Source: an uncultured Collinsella sp. (GTDB lineage: Bacteria > Actinomycetota > Coriobacteriia > Coriobacteriales > Coriobacteriaceae). From it: 6,807 nt of DNA. How positions within the stretch are numbered: the stretch's first letter is position 1; each line of letters opens with the position of its first letter. Below the pieces are notes generated by a model. That model ran no database searches and had not been told where the DNA came from. It was given only the letters and a program-made list of their open reading frames with translations. A program made the position numbers and the translations under genes. The DNA is taken from NCBI GenBank assembly GCA_900554985.1, contig USJQ01000056.1, positions 1 to 6,807 of the forward strand, given 5' to 3'. Below are positions 6,758 to 6,807 of the stretch, piece after piece.

Positions 6758-6780
6758 AACCACCCTTAAAAAGGGTGGTT
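6758..6780 (+). terminator. Hairpin terminator after the YycJ-type gene
   Basis: A perfect 10-bp stem, AACCACCCTT (6758-6767) with AAGGGTGGTT (6771-6780), encloses a 3-nt A loop and starts 17 nt past the stop codon. On the plus strand the U-rich part is short (GGUUUGCUCUU). The symmetric A/T flanks mean it could also stop transcription coming from the right. Confidence 0.75.
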
Positions 6781-6807
6781 TGCTCTTAGGGTATAACCCA
6801 CGGGCCC

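Noticed and set aside
1..6807. CRISPR arrays, tRNA or rRNA genes, riboswitches, defence or toxin-antitoxin genes
   Set aside because: I looked on both strands and saw no spaced direct repeats, tRNA-like folds or relevant protein motifs. All gaps between genes are under 200 nt.

Overview
This is an ordinary housekeeping stretch of a high-GC bacterial chromosome. The gene order tilS-hpt-ftsH, the acidic low-complexity FtsH tail and the codon use suggest an actinobacterial genome, most likely of the Coriobacteriia (Collinsella-like). That placement is my recognition of the protein style, not a search result.

Layout from left to right. Bases 1-137 hold no gene: they contain a candidate promoter pointing left out of the window and a hairpin that probably ends the aminotransferase transcript. 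A fold-type I PLP aminotransferase lies on the minus strand at 138-1328. The 178-nt gap 1329-1506 holds its ribosome binding site, a weak promoter candidate, a long palindromic repeat (19-bp perfect arms) and the ftsH terminator. Then come three minus-strand genes in transcriptional order tilS (5882 to 4341), hpt (4193 to 3647) and ftsH (3645 to 1507). A 48-nt divergent gap separates tilS from a plus-strand YycJ/WalJ-type metallo-beta-lactamase-fold hydrolase (5931-6740), which is followed by a hairpin terminator.

The genes form no special pathway. TilS makes the lysidine-modified tRNA-Ile needed to read AUA, Hpt salvages hypoxanthine and guanine, and FtsH is the membrane AAA+ protease. Their clustering is an old, widely conserved arrangement also seen in Bacillus. 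hpt and ftsH are separated by one base, and the ftsH ribosome binding site lies inside the last hpt codons, so the two are probably translationally coupled.

The most notable thing is that hpt is not one open frame. The proper N-terminus starts at 4193 with a good ribosome binding site, but runs into a stop at 4089-4091. The rest of the HPRT domain is in another frame, and the break sits on a 14-bp perfect palindrome at 4115-4128. A lost dinucleotide (mutation or consensus error) explains it best. The second most notable thing is the 50-nt REP-like palindrome at 1394-1443. I found no convincing new biological system.
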